From contig CAJULD010000043.1 of assembly GCA_910587505.1 (NCBI GenBank), positions 1 through 24,504 on the forward strand: DNA of 24,504 nt, read 5' to 3'. The position numbers were made by a program, and so were the translations under genes. The notes under the pieces are model-generated. The model saw nothing but the letters and a program-made list of their open reading frames with translations. It was not told where the DNA came from and did not search any database. Each line of letters begins with the position of its first letter. The stretch's first letter is position 1. Positions 13,178 through 21,369 of the stretch are shown piece by piece. The stretch is from an uncultured Oscillospiraceae bacterium (GTDB lineage Bacteria; Bacillota; Clostridia; Oscillospirales; Oscillospiraceae).

Positions 13178-15439
13178 ATGGTAGAAGTCATCAAACAGGG
13201 CGCGTATTACCTGGACGGACAGATCGTCCCCGCCAGCGAGGCCCAGGGGCAGCCCTCCCCGGACCAGGCGCGGGAGAAGACCATCGCCTACTCCATTCTC
13301 CGCTCCCACGACAGAGGCGGAGACGCGAAGAAGCTGCGCATCCGGTTCGACGCGCTGATTTCCCATGACATCACCTTTGTGGGCATCATCCAGACCGCCA
13401 GGGCCAGCGGCCTGACGGAATTCCCCGTTCCCTACGCCATGACCAACTGCCACAACAGTCTCTGCGCCGTGGGCGGCACCATCAACGAGGACGACCACGC
13501 CTTCGGCCTGTCCGCCGCGAAACGGTACGGCGGCATCTACGTGCCCGCCAATCAGGCCGTCATCCACCAGTACGCCCGGGAGCGTCTGGCAGGCTGCGGG
13601 AAGATGATCCTGGGCTCCGATTCCCACACCCGCTACGGCGCTTACGGCTGCATGGGCGTGGGCGAGGGCGGCGGCGAGCTGGTCAAGCAGCTGCTGGAGA
13701 ACACCTACGACGTGGCCGCGCCGGAGGTGGTGCTGGTCTGGCTGGAGGGCAGGCCCCCCAGAGGCGTGGGGCCCCAGGACGTGGCCATTGCCCTGGTGGC
13801 CGCCACCTTCCCCCACGGCGATGTGAAGAACAGGGTGCTGGAGTTCGCGGGCCCCGGCGTGGGGGCGCTCAGCTGCGACTACCGTATCGGCATCGACGTG
13901 ATGACCACCGAGACCAGCTGTCTGACCTCCATCTGGGAGACGGATGAGACCATCAGAAAATATTATGAAACCGTCGGCCGCCCGGAGGACTTCAGGGAGC
14001 TGAAGCTCCAAAACGGCGCGTACTACGACAGTGTGGTGAAGATCGATCTCAGCCGGATGGAGTGCATGATCGCCCTGCCCTTCCATCCCTCCATTGCCTA
14101 CACCATCCACGAGCTTCAGTCTGAGCCGGAGCGGATCTTCGCGGAAGTGGAGGAGGCCTGCAACCGGCAGCTGGGCGGCAAGGTGAAGATGGACCTGCGC
14201 CGGAACATTGTGGACGGCAGGGTCACCTGCGAGCAGGGCGTGATTGTGGGCTGTTCCGGCGGCATGTATGAGAACATTGTGGAGGCGTCCAAAATTCTGG
14301 ATGGCCAGTCCATCGGCAACGGGTATTTCGACATGAGCGTCTACCCCTCCTCCACCCCCATCTCCCTGGCCATCACCCGCAGCGGCGTGGCCGCGAAGCT
14401 GATGGAGGCCGGGTGCGTGATGAAGCCCGCCTTCTGCGGTCCCTGCTTCGGCGCGGGGGACACCCCGGCCAACAACGCCCTGTCCATCCGCCACGCCACC
14501 CGGAACTTTGCCAACCGGGAGGGCTCTAAGCCCGGCAGCGGGCAGATTGCCGCCGTGGCCCTGATGGACGCCCGGTCCATCGCCGCCACCGCCCGTAACG
14601 GCGGCGTGCTGACGGCGGCCACCGACATCGACTACGAATCCCCCACGGCGGAGGAGCTGGCCTACCGCTACGACGGCGGTGTCTACACCAGGCGGTGCTA
14701 CGAGGGCTTCGGCAGGGCCGACCCCTCCGTGGAGCTGCGCTACGGTCCCAACATCAGGGATTGGCCCCACATGCCCCGGCTGGAGGAAGACCTGCTGGTG
14801 CAGCTGTGCGCCGTGATTCACGACCCGGTGACCACCACCGACGAGCTGATCCCCTCCGGGGAGACCAGCTCCTACCGCTCCAACCCCATTGGGCTCAGCG
14901 AATTTGCCCTCAGCCGCCGGGTGCCGGAGTACGTGGGCCGCAGCAAGGCTGTCCGCGCCCTGGAGGAGGCCCGTCAGGCCGGGGAGGTCCCCGCCGGGGC
15001 GGCGGAGATCCTGTCCAGGGTGGGCGGCGATGTGAAACGCACCACCATCGGCTCCTGCGTGTTCGCCAACCGCCCCGGCGACGGCTCCGCCCGGGAGCAG
15101 GCGGCCTCCTGCCAGAAGGTGCTGGGAGGCTTCGCCAATATCTGCCAGGAGTACGCCACCAGGCGGTACCGCTCCAACTGCATCAACTGGGGCATCGTGC
15201 CCTTTACGCTCCCGGAGGGAACGGACTTCCCCTGTGAGGACGGGGACTGGATCTATATCCCCGGTGTGAAAAAGGCCATCGCCGCGGGCGTGGAGGACTT
15301 TCCCGCCAGGGTGATTCGGAAGGACGGCTCTGTCCACGAGCTGGCGCTCCGCTGTGCGGGGCTGACCGCCGACGAGCGGCTGATTCTCCAGGAGGGATGT
15401 CTGATGAATTATTACGCCGCCGGGTACGGAAAAGACTGA
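13178..15439 (+). CDS. acn: aconitate hydratase (aconitase), iron-sulfur enzyme
   Basis: Converts citrate to isocitrate via cis-aconitate using a [4Fe-4S] cluster. GGAGG lies 8 bases before ATG 13178. The 753-residue protein carries the three cluster cysteines Cys359 (GCSGG), Cys420 and Cys423 (FCGPCFGAGDTPANN), the active-site GSDSHTRYGAYGCMGVGEGGGE region (146-167) and the C-terminal swivel domain (from about 590; RTTIGSCVFAN is near its start). It belongs to the clostridial 750-residue hydratase type rather than the approximately 900-residue AcnA. Together with icd downstream it makes 2-oxoglutarate for glutamate synthesis; citrate synthase is not in this window. A single base separates its stop from the methyltransferase start. 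Confidence 0.93.
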   Translation: MVEVIKQGAYYLDGQIVPASEAQGQPSPDQAREKTIAYSILRSHDRGGDAKKLRIRFDALISHDITFVGIIQTARASGLTEFPVPYAMTNCHNSLCAVGGTINEDDHAFGLSAAKRYGGIYVPANQAVIHQYARERLAGCGKMILGSDSHTRYGAYGCMGVGEGGGELVKQLLENTYDVAAPEVVLVWLEGRPPRGVGPQDVAIALVAATFPHGDVKNRVLEFAGPGVGALSCDYRIGIDVMTTETSCLTSIWETDETIRKYYETVGRPEDFRELKLQNGAYYDSVVKIDLSRMECMIALPFHPSIAYTIHELQSEPERIFAEVEEACNRQLGGKVKMDLRRNIVDGRVTCEQGVIVGCSGGMYENIVEASKILDGQSIGNGYFDMSVYPSSTPISLAITRSGVAAKLMEAGCVMKPAFCGPCFGAGDTPANNALSIRHATRNFANREGSKPGSGQIAAVALMDARSIAATARNGGVLTAATDIDYESPTAEELAYRYDGGVYTRRCYEGFGRADPSVELRYGPNIRDWPHMPRLEEDLLVQLCAVIHDPVTTTDELIPSGETSSYRSNPIGLSEFALSRRVPEYVGRSKAVRALEEARQAGEVPAGAAEILSRVGGDVKRTTIGSCVFANRPGDGSAREQAASCQKVLGGFANICQEYATRRYRSNCINWGIVPFTLPEGTDFPCEDGDWIYIPGVKKAIAAGVEDFPARVIRKDGSVHELALRCAGLTADERLILQEGCLMNYYAAGYGKD

Positions 15440-15440
15440 T

Positions 15441-16085
15441 ATGGAAAATGACGGCAGAACCTTCTGGGAAGGGCGCTGGGAATCCGAAAAGTTTGAGGCC
15501 GTCTTTGCCTGTCTGGAGAAGTATTACCAGTGGAAGGACGAGGTACTGGATGTCTTTCGGCGCCATGGCGTTAAAACCGTCTGCGACGCGGCCTGCGGCT
15601 ACGGAGCGTACAGTCTGGCCTTTGCCTCCAACGGCTTCCAAGTGAGCAGCTTTGACATCTCTCCGTCAGCCGTGGAGATCACCCGTCGGGGACTGGAGCG
15701 ATACGGCATGGCTCCCAGCGTAAAGACCGCAGGCATATTGTCCACCGGATATGAGGATGGCGCGTTTGACGGAGTGATTGCCGGTTCCGTTCTGGACCAC
15801 ATGACTGTCGTAGACGCGCGGAAGGCCCTGTCTGAGCTGTACCGGATCACCAAATCGGGCGGGCTTCTTCTGGTATCCTTTGATACGCCGGAGGAATCCG
15901 ACCGGGAAATGGATCATGAGGTCCTCGCGGACGGCAGTCTGCGGTATGCGGACGGCACGTCCAGAGCCGGGATGGTCTTTCATCCTTATGATCCGGACGA
16001 GATCAGCCTGTTTCTAACCGAAAAACAGGTGATTTATGAACATACCAACCAAAAAGGCGAGCAAATCCGTATTTTGAAAAAGTAG
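15441..16085 (+). CDS. class I SAM-dependent methyltransferase
   Basis: 214 residues with the Rossmann methyltransferase signature: motif I VCDAACGYGAYSLAFA (about 47-62; the usual D.G.G.G reads DAACGYG), acidic end of strand 2 in SSFDIS (about 69-74), motif post I/IV region GAFDGVIAGSVLDHM, and KSGGLLLVSFDTPEE. It resembles small-molecule or ubiquinone-type methyltransferases, but the substrate is unknown. It is squeezed between acn (1 base upstream) and icd (20 bases downstream) and is visibly less GC-rich than both, with more A/T in third positions, suggesting later insertion into an acn-icd operon. The ribosome binding site (GGAAAAG) is weak, so translation is probably coupled to acn. Confidence 0.87.
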   Translation: MENDGRTFWEGRWESEKFEAVFACLEKYYQWKDEVLDVFRRHGVKTVCDAACGYGAYSLAFASNGFQVSSFDISPSAVEITRRGLERYGMAPSVKTAGILSTGYEDGAFDGVIAGSVLDHMTVVDARKALSELYRITKSGGLLLVSFDTPEESDREMDHEVLADGSLRYADGTSRAGMVFHPYDPDEISLFLTEKQVIYEHTNQKGEQIRILKK

Positions 16086-16105
16086 TTTGCAAAAAGGAGA
16101 CTGCT

Positions 16106-17320
16106 ATGGAAAAAATCAAAATGACCACCCCCCTCGTGGAGATGGACGGCGACGAAATGACCCGCATTCTGTGGGCTGTGATTAAGGAAAAACTGATTCT
16201 GCCCTTTGTGGATCTGAAGACGGAATACTACGACCTGGGCCTCCTCCACCGGAACGAAACAAAAGACCAGGTGACGGTGGACGCGGCCAACGCGACAAAA
16301 AAATACGGCGTGGCGGTAAAGTGCGCCACCATCACCCCCAACAAACAGCGCATGATCGAGTACCCCCAGCTCACCGAGATGTGGAAGAGCCCCAACGGCA
16401 CCATCCGGGCCATTCTGGACGGCACCGTGTTTCGCACGCCCATCTGCATCGACGCCATCAAGCCGGTGGTGAAGAACTGGAAAAAGCCCATCACCATTGC
16501 CCGCCACGCCTATGGCGACGTGTACAGAAGCGTGGATTTCGTCACGGAGAAGCCCGGCGTGTGCACCATGACCTTCCGCAGCGACGACGGCGCGGAGGAA
16601 AAGACCGTCACCGTCCAGAAGGTGGACGGCCCCGCCGTCTGGCAGGGGGCCCATAATAAGGACAAATCCATCCGTTCCTTCGCCCGGGCCTGCTTCCAGT
16701 ACGCCGTGGATACCCGGCAGGACCTGTGGTTTTCCACCAAGGACACCATCGCCAGGGTTTACGACGGGGAGTTCAGGAGGATCTTCGAGGAGGAGTTCGA
16801 GAGCTATAAGGCCAGGTTTGAGGAGCTGGGCATCACCTATTTCTACACTCTCATCGACGACGCGGTGGCCCGCGTCATCCGCAGCGGGGGCGGCTATATC
16901 TGGGCCTGCAAGAACTACGACGGCGACGTCATGAGCGACATGGTATCCACCGCCTTCGGTTCCCTGGCCATGATGACCAGCGTCCTGGTCGCTCCCGACG
17001 GGACCACCGAGTACGAGGCCGCCCACGGCACCGTCACCAGGCACTACTATAAGCACCTGGCCGGAGAGAAGACCTCCACCAACCCCATGGCCACCATCTT
17101 CGCCTGGAGCGGGGCCCTGCGGAAGCGGGGCAGGCTGGACGGTCTGGAGGAGCTGGTCCGGTTTGCCGGCAAACTGGAGGAGGCCTGCTTCGACACCCTG
17201 AACGCGGGCATTATGACCCGTGATCTGGTGGGGCTGACGGAGCCGGGGTTCCAGGCCAGGGCGGTCAATTCCGGGGAATTCCTGGACGCTGTCGCGGAAA
17301 GACTGGTATCCAGACTCTGA
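16106..17320 (+). CDS. icd: NADP-dependent isocitrate dehydrogenase
   Basis: Oxidative decarboxylation of isocitrate to 2-oxoglutarate, cytoplasmic. The 404 residues match the homodimeric type II (eukaryote-like) enzyme: VEMDGDEMTR (11-20), TPNKQRMIEY (77-86), the substrate loop SPNGTIR (95-101), DGTVFR with Arg110, RHAYGDVYR (133-141), metal-site aspartates in YTLIDDAVAR and NYDGDVMSDM, and the cofactor segment AAHGTVTRHY typical of NADP-specific members. AAGGAG precedes ATG 16106. It follows the aconitase gene with one methyltransferase between them and ends in a strong terminator, so acn-methyltransferase-icd is probably one transcript feeding glutamate synthesis and NADPH supply. Confidence 0.96.
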   Translation: MEKIKMTTPLVEMDGDEMTRILWAVIKEKLILPFVDLKTEYYDLGLLHRNETKDQVTVDAANATKKYGVAVKCATITPNKQRMIEYPQLTEMWKSPNGTIRAILDGTVFRTPICIDAIKPVVKNWKKPITIARHAYGDVYRSVDFVTEKPGVCTMTFRSDDGAEEKTVTVQKVDGPAVWQGAHNKDKSIRSFARACFQYAVDTRQDLWFSTKDTIARVYDGEFRRIFEEEFESYKARFEELGITYFYTLIDDAVARVIRSGGGYIWACKNYDGDVMSDMVSTAFGSLAMMTSVLVAPDGTTEYEAAHGTVTRHYYKHLAGEKTSTNPMATIFAWSGALRKRGRLDGLEELVRFAGKLEEACFDTLNAGIMTRDLVGLTEPGFQARAVNSGEFLDAVAERLVSRL

Positions 17321-17332
17321 TTTGCCACTCTC

Positions 17333-17364
17333 TGGCGGGCCGGAAACGGCCCGCCAAAATTTTT
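17333..17364 (+). terminator. intrinsic terminator of the acn-icd operon
   Basis: TGGCGGGCCG (17333-17342), GAAA tetraloop, CGGCCCGCCA (17347-17356), AAA and five T (17360-17364). Perfect 10-bp stem. Confidence 0.92.
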
Positions 17365-17385
17365 CCGCGTTGTGGGATTTGTCAC

Positions 17386-17414
17386 TTGACAGGAAGCCTC
17401 CGGGGTTGTACTAT
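17386..17414 (+). promoter_or_regulatory. sigma-A promoter for nrdD
   Basis: Consensus TTGACA (17386-17391), 17-bp spacer, TACTAT (17409-17414); start near 17421, a leader of about 108 nt. The -10 lies inside the upstream NrdR-type box. Confidence 0.85.
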
Positions 17415-17455
17415 ATGTATGTTCGCTTCACGGACCATGACGCAATATCTTGTGC
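17408..17455. promoter_or_regulatory. tandem NrdR-type boxes at the nrdD promoter
   Basis: Compared with the NrdR-box consensus acaCwATATwTwGtgt, the box at 17440-17455 (ACGCAATATCTTGTGC) matches 13 of 16 positions and the box at 17408-17423 (GTACTATATGTATGTT) about 11. They are 32 bp apart, three helical turns, which is the usual spacing of NrdR pairs. The first covers the -10, the second lies just after the transcription start, as expected for repression of a ribonucleotide reductase gene by NrdR with dATP/ATP. Confidence 0.7.
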
Positions 17456-17528
17456 CTGGGGGGTCGTTGATACGCCGTCCCCCAGGTATCGTTTTGAATT
17501 TTGTTGATTTTACTGAGGAGAGCGGGAA

Positions 17529-19853
17529 ATGACGATTGAAAAATTGAAAAAGCGGGACGGGCGGCTGGTCAGCTTCGATAAAGAGAAAATCGCGGGCGCC
17601 ATTGCCAAGGCCTTCGAGGCCACCTACAAGCCGGGGCAGGAGGACGTGGCCGAGGCCCTGGCCGGCGAGGTGCTCTCCATTCTGGAGGTGGAGGGCGCGG
17701 CCGCGCCGGAGGTGGAGCACATTCAGGACCTGGTGGAGCGGGTGCTGATGGACAACGGCTATATCCAGACGGCCAAGGCCTACATCCTCTACCGCAACGA
17801 GCGCAGCCGGGTGCGGGAGATGAATACCCGCCTGATGAAGACCTATGAGGATATCACATTTTCCGACGCGGTGGACTCCGACGTCAAGAGGGAGAACGCC
17901 AACATCAACGGAGACACCGCCATGGGCTCCATGCTGAAATACGGCAGCGAGGGGGCCAAGCAGTTCTATCAGATGTTCGTCCTCAAGCCGGAGCACGCCA
18001 GGGCCCACCAGGATGGCGACATCCACATCCACGACCTGGACTTCTACACTCTGACCACCACCTGCTGCCAGATCGACATCAAAAAGCTGTTCAGGGGCGG
18101 CTTTTCCACCGGTCACGGCTACCTGCGGGAGCCCAACGACATTGCCTCCTATGCCGCCCTGGCCTGCATCGCCATTCAGTCCAACCAGAACGACCAGCAC
18201 GGCGGACAGGCCATCGTCAACTTTGACTACGGCATGGCCGACGGCGTGAAGAAGACCTTCCGCCGGTATTACACCCGGAATCTGGCCAAGGCGCTGATGC
18301 TCTGGCACGATATGGAGGACCCGGAGGAGGAGCTGAAGGCTCTGCGGGAGAAGCTTGAGAAGGAGACCGGCCTGTATCCCCGGCTGGAGAAGTGCCAGCC
18401 CTATACGGAGACGGAGCTTCCCTGTCTGGTGGAGAAGTACGGCGACGAGGAGCGGATGAAGAAGGCCCAGGCCATGGCCGTTCATTACGCTGAGAAGGAA
18501 ACCGACCGGGCCACCTTCCAGGCTATGGAGGCGTTTATCCACAACCTGAACACCATGCACAGCCGCGCCGGGGCCCAGACTCCCTTCTCCTCTATCAACT
18601 ATGGTATGGACACCTCCCCCGAGGGCCGCATGGTCATGCGCAACCTGATGCTGACCACCGAGCAGGGTCTGGGCAACGGGGAGACGCCCATTTTTCCCAT
18701 TCAGATCTTCCGGGTGAAGGAGGGCGTCAACTACAACCCCGGCGATCCCAACTACGACCTTTTCCGTCTGGCCTGCCGGTGCAGCGCCAAGCGGCTGTTC
18801 CCCAACTTCGCCTTCATCGACGCTCCCTTCAATCTCCAGTATTACGATCCCCGGCGGCCGGAGACGGAGATTGCCTACATGGGCTGCCGCACCCGCGTGA
18901 TTTCCAACGTCTATGATCCCTCCCGCCAGCAGTGCAACCAGCGGGGCAACCTGAGCTTCACCTCCATCAATCTGCCCCGCATCGCCATCAGAGCCAAAGG
19001 CGATCTGGACGCCTTCTTTGACGATCTGGACCGGAAGCTGGATCTGTGCATCGACCAGCTGATGGAGCGCTTCGAGATTCAGGCCCGGAAGCATGTGTAT
19101 AATTTCCCCTTCCTGATGGGGCAGGGGGTCTGGCTGGACAGCGAGAAGCTCAGCTGGACCGACGAGGTCCGGGAGGTCCTCAGGCACGGCACGTTGTCCG
19201 TGGGCTTCATCGGCCTGGCGGAAACGCTGGTGGCCCTCACCGGAGAGCACCACGGCCAGAGCGAGCGCAGCCAGCGGCTGGGTCTGGAGATCATCGCCCG
19301 GATGCGGGCCCGGATGGACGCGGAGAGCCAGAAGACGGGGCTGAATTTCTCCCTGCTGGCCACGCCGGCGGAGGGCCTGTCCGGCCGGTTCATCCGTCTG
19401 GACAGGAAGAAGTTCGGGGAGATTCCCGGCGTGACGGACCGGGATTACTACACCAACAGCTTCCATGTTCCCGTTTACTATCCCATCAGCGCTTTTGAAA
19501 AGATCAGGCTGGAGGCGCCCTACCATGCGCTGACCAACGCAGGCCACATCAGCTACGTGGAGATGGACGGCGACCCGCTGAAGAATCTGGACGCCTTTGA
19601 AAAGGTGGTCCGCTGCATGAAGGAAGCGGGCATCGGCTACGGCTCCGTCAACCACCCGGTGGACCGGGACCCCTGCTGCGGCTACACCGGCATTATTGAC
19701 GACGAGTGCCCCGGCTGCGGGCGGCGCGAGGGCGACGGCCGGGAGGGCTTTGAGCGCATCCGGCGGATCACCGGGTACCTGGTGGGCACCATGGACCGCT
19801 GGAACGACGCCAAGACGGCGGAGGAGAAAGACCGGATCAAGCACGGGGTCTGA
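17529..19853 (+). CDS. nrdD: anaerobic (class III) ribonucleoside-triphosphate reductase
   Basis: Makes deoxyribonucleotides from NTPs with a glycyl radical, cytoplasmic and oxygen-sensitive. The 774 residues hold an N-terminal ATP cone (about 3-95, KRDGRLVSFDKEKI) for allosteric control, the catalytic barrel with HQDGDIHIHDLDFY (about 158-171), TTTCCQID with active-site Cys, CNQRGNLSFTSINLPR, a C-terminal zinc site (DPCCGYTGIIDDECPGCG) and the radical loop RRITGYLVGTMDRW with Gly749. GAGGAGA precedes ATG 17529. The activating radical-SAM enzyme NrdG normally sits next door but is absent here; a palindrome and remnant DNA follow. The promoter carries NrdR-type boxes. Confidence 0.97.
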   Translation: MTIEKLKKRDGRLVSFDKEKIAGAIAKAFEATYKPGQEDVAEALAGEVLSILEVEGAAAPEVEHIQDLVERVLMDNGYIQTAKAYILYRNERSRVREMNTRLMKTYEDITFSDAVDSDVKRENANINGDTAMGSMLKYGSEGAKQFYQMFVLKPEHARAHQDGDIHIHDLDFYTLTTTCCQIDIKKLFRGGFSTGHGYLREPNDIASYAALACIAIQSNQNDQHGGQAIVNFDYGMADGVKKTFRRYYTRNLAKALMLWHDMEDPEEELKALREKLEKETGLYPRLEKCQPYTETELPCLVEKYGDEERMKKAQAMAVHYAEKETDRATFQAMEAFIHNLNTMHSRAGAQTPFSSINYGMDTSPEGRMVMRNLMLTTEQGLGNGETPIFPIQIFRVKEGVNYNPGDPNYDLFRLACRCSAKRLFPNFAFIDAPFNLQYYDPRRPETEIAYMGCRTRVISNVYDPSRQQCNQRGNLSFTSINLPRIAIRAKGDLDAFFDDLDRKLDLCIDQLMERFEIQARKHVYNFPFLMGQGVWLDSEKLSWTDEVREVLRHGTLSVGFIGLAETLVALTGEHHGQSERSQRLGLEIIARMRARMDAESQKTGLNFSLLATPAEGLSGRFIRLDRKKFGEIPGVTDRDYYTNSFHVPVYYPISAFEKIRLEAPYHALTNAGHISYVEMDGDPLKNLDAFEKVVRCMKEAGIGYGSVNHPVDRDPCCGYTGIIDDECPGCGRREGDGREGFERIRRITGYLVGTMDRWNDAKTAEEKDRIKHGV

Positions 19854-19870
19854 TACTTTTTATAAGTTTT

Positions 19871-19898
19871 AAGCCGCACGGCATATGCCGTGCGGCTT
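19871..19898. terminator. 28-bp perfect palindrome after nrdD, probable terminator hairpin
   Basis: AAGCCGCACGGCAT (19871-19884) is followed directly by its exact complement (19885-19898). It lies 17 bases after the nrdD stop. No T-run follows on the plus strand, so termination is plausible but not textbook. The gap 19899-20040 holds no visible gene. Confidence 0.5.
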
Positions 19899-20043
19899 GG
19901 ACTGTCGGCAAAGCAGCCGGCGGAAGCGCCTGCGGGCGGCCCCTCTCAAAATCCATGTGGCGCGTGCAGGTTTGTCAGCTCCCCTTCTGTCCAATATGTA
20001 TTGTACTTTTGCCTGAAAAATTGTAATCCAGCGACAGTTCCTA

Positions 20044-20072
20044 TTGAGATATACGGACCATTATGATAAAAT
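20044..20072 (+). promoter_or_regulatory. sigma-A promoter upstream of the recombinase remnant and ychF
   Basis: TTGAGA (20044-20049), 17-bp spacer, TAAAAT (20067-20072). A small hairpin AGAGCCAT-TGC-ATGGCTCT with four T (20073-20094) follows at once; it overlaps the expected transcription start, so it more probably ends transcripts coming from upstream. Confidence 0.6.
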
Positions 20073-20120
20073 AGAGCCATTGCATGGCTCTTTTCCCGCA
20101 GCAGGAAAGGAGTGCGCCTT

Positions 20121-20237
20121 ATGGGAATCAGGCGATTCTGTGCGCATGCGCTTCGCCATATCTATGCAACGCAGGCAATTGAGAGCGGTATGCAGCCGGA
20201 TGTTTTACGGAAACTACCCGGTCATGCCAGCATTTAG
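20121..20237 (+). pseudogene. tyrosine recombinase (phage/transposon integrase) C-terminal remnant
   Basis: A 38-codon frame with ATG 20121 and an AAAGGAG site encodes HALRHIYATQAIESGMQ and LRKLPGHASI, the box-II H-x-x-R and following G-H region of tyrosine recombinases (typical: HALRHTFATRAIENGM...LGHASIQ). A TAG at 20235-20237 stands where families usually have Gln, suggesting a CAG-to-TAG mutation; the same frame continues with TPETLENKGDVEVYE, like the recombinase tail after loss of the segment bearing the catalytic Tyr. The N-terminal domain, catalytic box-I Arg and Tyr are all missing. It lies in the ychF leader. Signs of an old integration event. Confidence 0.8.
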
Positions 20238-20277
20238 ACGCCGGAAACCCTTGAAAATAAAGGAGATGTAGAGGTAT

Positions 20278-21369
20278 ATGAAATTAGGCATTGTGGGTCT
20301 GCCCAACGTGGGGAAATCGACCCTGTTCAACGCGATCACCAACGCCGGCGCGGAGAGCGCCAACTATCCCTTCTGCACCATCGACCCCAACGTGGGCATG
20401 GTGGCCGTGCCGGACCTCCGTCTGGACAAGCTCAGCGAGATGTACCGCCCCAGGAAGACCACTCCCGCCGTCATCGAGTTCGTGGACATTGCGGGGCTGG
20501 TGAAGGGAGCGTCCAGAGGCGAGGGACTGGGCAACAAGTTCCTCTCCAACATCCGTATGACGGACGCCATCGTCCACGTGGTCCGCTGCTTTGACGACGA
20601 GAACGTCATTCACGTGGAGGGGGGGGCGGACCCCATCCGGGACATCGACATCATCGACCTGGAGCTGGTTATGGCCGACGTGGAGATGGTGGAGCGGCGC
20701 ATCGACAAGGCCCGGAAGGCCGCCAAGGGCGATAAGAAGTTCCTCCGGGAGGCGGACATTTTCCAGGGCCTGCTCTCCTGGCTCAACGACGGCAACGCCG
20801 CCCGGAGCTATGACTGCGACGACGACACGAAGGCCGTTATCGCCACCAGCGACCTGCTGACCCTCAAGCCCGTCATCTATGCCGCCAACCTGGATGAGAA
20901 CGGCTTCGCCGACCCGGAGGGGACCGCCTACTACCGGCAGGTAGCGGAGCGGGCCGGAGCCGAAGGGGCCCAGGTGATTCCCGTGTGCGCCAGGCTGGAG
21001 GCGGAAATTGCCGAGCTGGATGGCGATGAGAAGGCCATGTTCCTGGAGGATCTGGGGGTGGCCGAAAGCGGCCTGGACCGGCTGGTAAAGGCCAGCTATA
21101 CCCTTTTGGGGCTCATCTCCTATCTGACCAGCGGAGAGGACGAGTGCCGTGCCTGGACCATCACCCGGGGCACCAGGGCCCCCCAGGCGGCGGGGAAGAT
21201 CCACTCCGACTTTGAGCGGGGCTTTATCCGGGCGGAGGTCATCGCCTATGACGATCTCATGACTGTGGGCTCCATGGCGGCGGCAAGAGAGAAGGGCATG
21301 ATCCGCTCCGAGGGCAAGGAGTACGTGGTGAAGGACGGGGATATCATCCTCTTCCGGTTCAACGTGTAA
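20278..21369 (+). CDS. ychF: redox-regulated ATPase YchF (OLA1 family)
   Basis: Universally conserved Obg-family P-loop protein that binds ribosomes and prefers ATP; in E. coli it dampens the oxidative stress response. The 363 residues are full length: P-loop GLPNVGKST (7-15), switch II DIAGLVKGASRGEGLGN, the altered G4 motif NLDE in place of NKxD (explaining ATP use), a coiled-coil insertion, and the C-terminal TGS domain (FERGFIRAEVIAYDDL ... KDGDIILFRFNV). ATG 20278 has GAGG six bases upstream and AAAGGAG further off. It is the first gene of a six-gene coupled operon; its stop TAA overlaps the next ATG by one base (TAATG). Confidence 0.97.
   Translation: MKLGIVGLPNVGKSTLFNAITNAGAESANYPFCTIDPNVGMVAVPDLRLDKLSEMYRPRKTTPAVIEFVDIAGLVKGASRGEGLGNKFLSNIRMTDAIVHVVRCFDDENVIHVEGGADPIRDIDIIDLELVMADVEMVERRIDKARKAAKGDKKFLREADIFQGLLSWLNDGNAARSYDCDDDTKAVIATSDLLTLKPVIYAANLDENGFADPEGTAYYRQVAERAGAEGAQVIPVCARLEAEIAELDGDEKAMFLEDLGVAESGLDRLVKASYTLLGLISYLTSGEDECRAWTITRGTRAPQAAGKIHSDFERGFIRAEVIAYDDLMTVGSMAAAREKGMIRSEGKEYVVKDGDIILFRFNV

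Noticed and set aside
20073..20094. Small hairpin with four T as an attenuator of ychF.
   Set aside because: It overlaps the expected transcription start of the promoter at 20044, so the full hairpin would not be in that transcript.
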